8,769 bases of DNA from Sphingomonadales bacterium (GTDB lineage Bacteria; Pseudomonadota; Alphaproteobacteria; Sphingomonadales; Sphingomonadaceae). The DNA lies in assembly GCA_025360285.1 (NCBI GenBank), contig JANYCM010000192.1, positions 1-8,769 on the forward strand, in the 5' to 3' direction. Of this stretch, positions 5,634-8,769 are shown one piece after another. Made by a program: the position numbers and the translations under genes. Every line of letters begins with the position of its first letter. Position 1 is the stretch's first letter. A model generated the notes under the pieces. That model saw only the letters and a list, made by a program, of their open reading frames with translations. It was not told the origin of the DNA and did not search any database.

Positions 5634-7513
5634 TCCGCCGCGTTGCCCTTGCCCTGTTGCTTACCGCCGCCGGCACTGCCAGCGCCGAAATTGCCGATCC
5701 CGGTGACACAATCCTCACCGTCACTGCCGACCGCTCCGGCATCACCGCCCGCCAGCGCGCCGTGCCGCCGCAATTGTCACCGGCCGATCGCGCCGCCTAT
5801 CGCCAGATTTTTCTCGATATCGAAGCCGGCCGCCTGAAACAGGCCGAAGCGGCGCTGGCCGCCGTCGGCAGCGGCTTGCTCACCGAAACCGCCCGCGCCC
5901 AGTTGATCATCGCGCGGGGCAGCGGCAAACTCAGCCGTGCCGACCTCTGCGCCTGGCTTTCGGCCAATGGCGACTTGCCCCAGGCGCAGCGCATCGCCCA
6001 GATCACCGCCCGCCTGCCCGGTGCCGACAGCGCGCCGCTGCCCTTTATCGCCGCGCCGCGCATCTTTCGCGCCAATTATCTGCCCGCCGCGCGGCCGGAA
6101 GCCGGCCCGGCCGACAATGCCAGCGCCGCCGCGCTGAAGCCGCTGCTAAGTGCCGATCGCAATGCCGAGGCCGAAAGCCGCTGGCTGGCCGCTGCTTCAT
6201 CGCTGTCCCCGGCGGCACGCAGCGAATGGGCCCAGCGCATCGCCTGGAGCTATTACGGCCAGAACGACAATGCCGCCGCGATCCGCCTGGGCCTGGAGGC
6301 CGCCAAGGGCGCGGCAATGACGGGGCAATGGGCGGCACTGGGGGCGTGGACCGCCGGCCTCGCCGCCTTCCGCACCGGCCAATATGATATCGCCGCCAGC
6401 GCCTTTGATCTGGTCGCGGGCAAGGGCGCCCGCAGCGATGTGGCCGCCGCCGCGGCCTTTTGGGCGAGCCGTGCGCACCTTGCCGCCGGCCGGCCTGAAG
6501 TCGCCACGCAGCGGCTGGAAGCGGCGGCGCAGGTGCCCAACAGCTTTTACGGGCTGCTCGCCCGCCGCAGCCTGGGGCTGGCCCCCGTGCAGGATTGGGC
6601 CGAACCCGATTTCATCACCGCCGACTGGAACCATCTGAAAACCCTGGGTGGGGCCCGGCGTGCGGCGGCGCTGATCGAAATCGGCCAGATCGGTCTGGGC
6701 GATCGGGAATTGCGCCACCTGACGGCGACGGCACCTGAATCCGATTATCCGGCTCTGCTGCGGCTTGCCGCCCGGCTCAACCTGCCGGCGACGCAATATC
6801 AGCTGGCCTTGCAGCCGCCGACCGGTATCGAGGCGCCTCTGTCGGCGCGTTTCCCGGCGCCGGACTGGGTGCCGGCGCGTGGCTGGCGGGTCGATCGCGG
6901 GCTGGTCTTTGCCCATGCCCTGCAGGAATCGAACTTCGTCACCACCGCCACCTCGCGCGCCGGCGCCAGGGGCGTGATGCAGATGATGCCCGCCACCGCC
7001 CGCGAGGTCTCCGCGCAAATGAACGCCGGGGCGCTCGCCGCCAGCAGCGCCACCACCATCGGCAATGGCGAGGGCAGCCCCGCAACCGGTGGCAGCAACC
7101 TTGCCGACCCGGCCTTCAACATCGAAGTTGGCCAGACCTATCTCGAAGCGCTGCGCGACATGAGCTATACGCAAGGCCTGCTGCCCAAGGTCATCGCCGC
7201 CTATAATGCCGGGCCGGGATCGGTACAGCGCTGGAACACCAGCCTGGATGATCGCGGCGATCCGCTGTTGTTCATCGAATCGATCCCGTTCAAGGAAACC
7301 CGCCACTATGTCGAAGTGGTGCTGCGCAATTACTGGATGTATCAACTGCGCGACGGGGTTAAGCCGGCGAGCATGGACGCGCTCGCCGCCGGGCTATGGC
7401 CGAAATTCCCCGGCATGCCCGGCGACCCCGCCGTCCACCGCGCCCCGCAGCCGGTGCAGACGCTGCCCAGCCTGCCGGTCAGCGATGACGTGACGGTGAC
7501 AGCGGGGCCCTGA
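5630..7513 (+). CDS. Soluble lytic murein transglycosylase (Slt-type)
   Basis: This enzyme cleaves the MurNAc-GlcNAc bond of peptidoglycan in the periplasm, leaving 1,6-anhydroMurNAc. The 627-residue protein begins MIRRVALALLLTAAGTASAE, a Sec signal peptide cut after ASA. Residues of about 40-400 are an Ala-rich helical-repeat region, as in the ring-shaped part of Slt70 enzymes. The C-terminal SLT domain shows the catalytic Glu433 in ALQESNF, GVMQMMPATA (448-457), AYNAGPG (524-530) and ETRHYVEVVLRNY (from Glu556). An insertion of about 27 residues rich in Ser, Gly and Ala (464-490) separates the second motif from ADPAFNIEVG. A Pro-rich tail follows the domain. The start is GTG, overlapping the upstream TGA by GTGA; GGAG (5618-5621) sits eight bases before it. 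It is therefore co-transcribed and probably coupled to the UDG-like gene. Confidence 0.93.
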   Translation: MIRRVALALLLTAAGTASAEIADPGDTILTVTADRSGITARQRAVPPQLSPADRAAYRQIFLDIEAGRLKQAEAALAAVGSGLLTETARAQLIIARGSGKLSRADLCAWLSANGDLPQAQRIAQITARLPGADSAPLPFIAAPRIFRANYLPAARPEAGPADNASAAALKPLLSADRNAEAESRWLAAASSLSPAARSEWAQRIAWSYYGQNDNAAAIRLGLEAAKGAAMTGQWAALGAWTAGLAAFRTGQYDIAASAFDLVAGKGARSDVAAAAAFWASRAHLAAGRPEVATQRLEAAAQVPNSFYGLLARRSLGLAPVQDWAEPDFITADWNHLKTLGGARRAAALIEIGQIGLGDRELRHLTATAPESDYPALLRLAARLNLPATQYQLALQPPTGIEAPLSARFPAPDWVPARGWRVDRGLVFAHALQESNFVTTATSRAGARGVMQMMPATAREVSAQMNAGALAASSATTIGNGEGSPATGGSNLADPAFNIEVGQTYLEALRDMSYTQGLLPKVIAAYNAGPGSVQRWNTSLDDRGDPLLFIESIPFKETRHYVEVVLRNYWMYQLRDGVKPASMDALAAGLWPKFPGMPGDPAVHRAPQPVQTLPSLPVSDDVTVTAGP

Positions 7514-7549
7514 GGTGACAGGCGCTGGCGGCCGGCCTATCGTTGCGCC

Positions 7550-8077
7550 ATGCCGATTGACGAAACGCGTCCCTTCATCCCCGTCCGCATCGCCGTCCTG
7601 ACGGTATCCGACACGCGCGGTGCCGCCGATGACCGGTCGGGCGACACATTGGTCGATCGCCTGGTCAGCCATGGCCATATGCTGGCGGCGCGTGCCATCG
7701 TGAAAGACGATGTGCCGGCGCTGACACGGCAATTGACGGCCTGGATCGACGACCCGGCAATCGACTGCATCATTTCCACCGGCGGCACCGGTGTCACTGG
7801 CCGCGATGTCACGCCCGAGGCATTGGCGAAGGTGCAGGAGAAGGAAATCCCCGGCTTTGGCGAATTGTTCCGCTGGCTGAGCTTTCAGACCATCGGCACC
7901 TCGACGATCCAATCCCGCGCGTGCGCCGGTGTGGCGCGCGGCACCTATATCTTCGCCCTGCCCGGATCGACCGGCGCCGTTAAGGACGGCTGGGACGGCA
8001 TATTGAAGGACCAGCTCGACAGCCGCCACCGGCCCTGCAATTTCGTCGAACTGATGCCGCGCTTGCGCGAAAAATAG
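7550..8077 (+). CDS. moaB: Molybdenum cofactor biosynthesis protein B
   Basis: This MoaB/MogA-family cytoplasmic enzyme adenylylates molybdopterin before molybdate insertion; in organisms without MogA, MoaB is assumed to do this. Family motifs in the 175 residues are TVSDTR (18-23), DDRSG (27-31), ISTGGTGVTGRDVTPEA (75-91) with Asp86, GELFRWLSFQTIGTSTIQSR (104-123), and LPGSTGAVKDGW (137-148), which lines the pterin pocket. The length is normal for MoaB. The MoaB-type GELFR...IGTSTIQSR block favours MoaB over MogA. It starts 36 bases after the transglycosylase stop with no clear Shine-Dalgarno, so it may be the last gene of that operon. It ends four bases from the stop of the convergent copper regulator gene, leaving no room for a terminator between them. 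Confidence 0.95.
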   Translation: MPIDETRPFIPVRIAVLTVSDTRGAADDRSGDTLVDRLVSHGHMLAARAIVKDDVPALTRQLTAWIDDPAIDCIISTGGTGVTGRDVTPEALAKVQEKEIPGFGELFRWLSFQTIGTSTIQSRACAGVARGTYIFALPGSTGAVKDGWDGILKDQLDSRHRPCNFVELMPRLREK

Positions 8078-8081
8078 TGGC

Positions 8082-8354
8082 TCAGCGCATCGCGCGCTTG
8101 AGCAATGCGGTCAGCTCATCAAGCTTGATCGCCTGTTCGGCCGGCCCGGCGCTGACCGCCGCCGCCACACAATGCCCGACATGGCCATCGAGCACATCGC
8201 GCTCCACCCGCGCCAGCGCGGCGCGCACCGCCTGCAACTGCGTCAATATATCAAGGCAATAGCGATCGGCCTCGATCATCGCGGCAATGCCGCGCACCTG
8301 GCCTTCGATGCGCCGCAAGCGCGACAGTTGGGCGCGGTGGTCAGTGCCCTTCAT
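8082..8354 (-). CDS. csoR: Copper-sensing transcriptional repressor, CsoR family
   Basis: This is a 90-residue all-helical DNA-binding protein of the CsoR/RcnR/FrmR (DUF156) family. The N-terminal helix has the family signature RLRRIEGQVRGI (12-23). The metal ligands fit the Cu(I) CsoR pattern: Cys33 (RYCLDIL), His58 and Cys62 (DGHVGHC). The spacings of 25 and 4 residues equal those of the Mycobacterium tuberculosis protein (Cys36, His61, Cys65). RcnR (Ni/Co) would have a His in place of the last Cys, and FrmR lacks this set. Apo-protein would bind the operator and Cu(I) would release it. The start ATG at 8354 has AAGGA (8368-8364) nine bases upstream. It is divergent from a Met/His-rich exported protein, with an operator-like dyad between them, which supports copper sensing and autoregulation. 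Confidence 0.92.
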   Translation of the reverse strand: MKGTDHRAQLSRLRRIEGQVRGIAAMIEADRYCLDILTQLQAVRAALARVERDVLDGHVGHCVAAAVSAGPAEQAIKLDELTALLKRAMR

Positions 8355-8385
8355 CCTGGAATATCCTTGCCCGTCGAACGCATTT

Positions 8386-8391
8386 TATATA
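8386..8391 (+). promoter_or_regulatory. Candidate -10 box TATATA in the copper divergent region
   Basis: An AT-rich TTTTATATA run lies in the 49-bp gap between csoR and the Met-rich gene. TATATA at 8386-8391 as a -10 would start plus-strand transcription near 8398, six bases before the ATG. No good -35 sits 16-18 bases upstream; TTGCCC (8367-8372) is too close at 13 bases. Read on the minus strand, the same run gives TATAAA (8388-8383) for csoR, again with no strong -35. Confidence 0.35.
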
Positions 8392-8405
8392 CCCCCATAG
8401 GGTAT
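8389..8405. promoter_or_regulatory. CsoR-type operator, ATACCC-N5-GGGTAT
   Basis: A perfect inverted repeat, ATACCC (8389-8394) and GGGTAT (8400-8405), has five bases between the arms. CsoR operators are GC-boxed dyads of this kind (TACCC...GGGTA), so it is the obvious target of the adjacent repressor. It lies between the two divergent starts, overlaps the -10-like TATATA, and includes the first two bases of the Met-rich gene's ATG (8404-8406). Occupation would block both promoters and cover that start. Confidence 0.72.
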
Positions 8406-8769
8406 GAAATACAGTCTTGTTCTTGGCTTGCCCGTGTTGCTGACTACCCTGCCCGCCCTGGCCCAGCAGATGCCCGGCATGACGATGACCGGCATGGCGA
8501 TGCCGCCCGCCCCGGCGCATCACCACACGCCAGGCATGGATATGTCGGGAATGGCGCATGACGATGACGGCGCCATGGCGATGCCCGCTGCGCTTGGTGC
8601 CTATCCCGCCACCCGCGAAGCCAGTGGCACCAGTTGGCAGCCTGATGCCGAACCGCATGATGGCCTGCACGCCATGGCCGGCGCCTGGATGCTGATGGGC
8701 CATGCCAGTCTGCAACTTGTCCATAGCGAACAGGGCGGGCCGCGCGGCGGCAGCAAAAGCTTCCTTGCC
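8404..8769 (+). CDS. Exported Met/His-rich protein, probable copper resistance, cut off at the right edge
   Basis: The frame is open from ATG 8404 through all 122 codons to the window edge. It begins MKYSLVLGLPVLLTTLPALA, a Sec signal peptide ending at ALA, so the product is periplasmic or in the outer membrane. Residues 23-60 hold ten Met in MxM and GM patterns (MPGMTMTGMAMP, GMDMSGMAHDDDGAMAM) plus HHH at 39-41, as in the Cu(I)-binding segments of CopA/CopB/PcoB-type proteins. After this comes YPATREASGTSWQPD (67-81) and HDGLHAM, a stretch I associate with an uncharacterised protein found beside copper genes in sphingomonads; that is recognition from memory. No good Shine-Dalgarno precedes the ATG, and the predicted leader is only about six bases, so the mRNA may be nearly leaderless. 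Divergence from csoR makes copper induction likely. The C-terminal part, which would decide the family, is missing. Confidence 0.8.
   Translation, partial: MKYSLVLGLPVLLTTLPALAQQMPGMTMTGMAMPPAPAHHHTPGMDMSGMAHDDDGAMAMPAALGAYPATREASGTSWQPDAEPHDGLHAMAGAWMLMGHASLQLVHSEQGGPRGGSKSFLA

Noticed and set aside
6197..7345. 382-codon open frame on the minus strand
   Set aside because: It is antisense to the lytic transglycosylase, whose frame carries the catalytic motifs; the antisense product is low-complexity and unlike any protein.
1..8769. Mobile elements, CRISPR array, tRNA or rRNA genes
   Set aside because: I saw no transposase or integrase motifs, no regularly spaced repeats and no tRNA/rRNA-like sequence on either strand.

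Overview
This is a GC-rich chromosomal window that looks alphaproteobacterial. The style of the proteins (ETF-QO, MoaB, CsoR and the gene set ispE / TPR protein / ETF-QO facing UDG-like / lytic transglycosylase / moaB) recalls Sphingomonadales. That placement is recognition by eye, not a search. I see no transposase, integrase, phage gene, tRNA, rRNA or CRISPR array, so this is mostly ordinary housekeeping sequence, with a metal-resistance gene pair at the right edge.

Left edge (1-442): the first part of a minus-strand gene for a small exported protein of unknown function. It has a strong ribosome binding site and an unusually dyad-rich, AT-richer upstream region. That region holds three TGAGT/ACTCA dyads, one spanning the predicted -10 box and one just downstream, and two GTTGC-N3-GCAAC palindromes. 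It is the least explained stretch of the window.

Minus-strand block (443-4759), in order of transcription: ETF:ubiquinone oxidoreductase, a GC-rich self-complementary spacer with a hairpin, a secreted TPR protein, and ispE (isoprenoid precursor synthesis). The TPR stop and the ispE start are one base apart, so those two are probably translationally coupled.

Plus-strand block (4896-8077), divergent from the ETF-QO gene: a uracil-DNA-glycosylase-like protein with no cysteine and a degenerate first motif; a periplasmic soluble lytic transglycosylase whose GTG start overlaps the preceding stop; and moaB of molybdenum cofactor synthesis.

Right edge (8082-8769): a CsoR-type copper-sensing repressor (minus strand, tail-to-tail with moaB) and, 49 bp away and divergent, a signal-peptide protein with a Met/His-rich N-terminus that runs off the window. 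Between them lies an ATACCC-N5-GGGTAT dyad typical of CsoR operators, and it overlaps the start codon of the Met-rich gene. This is probably the start of a copper-resistance cluster that continues to the right.
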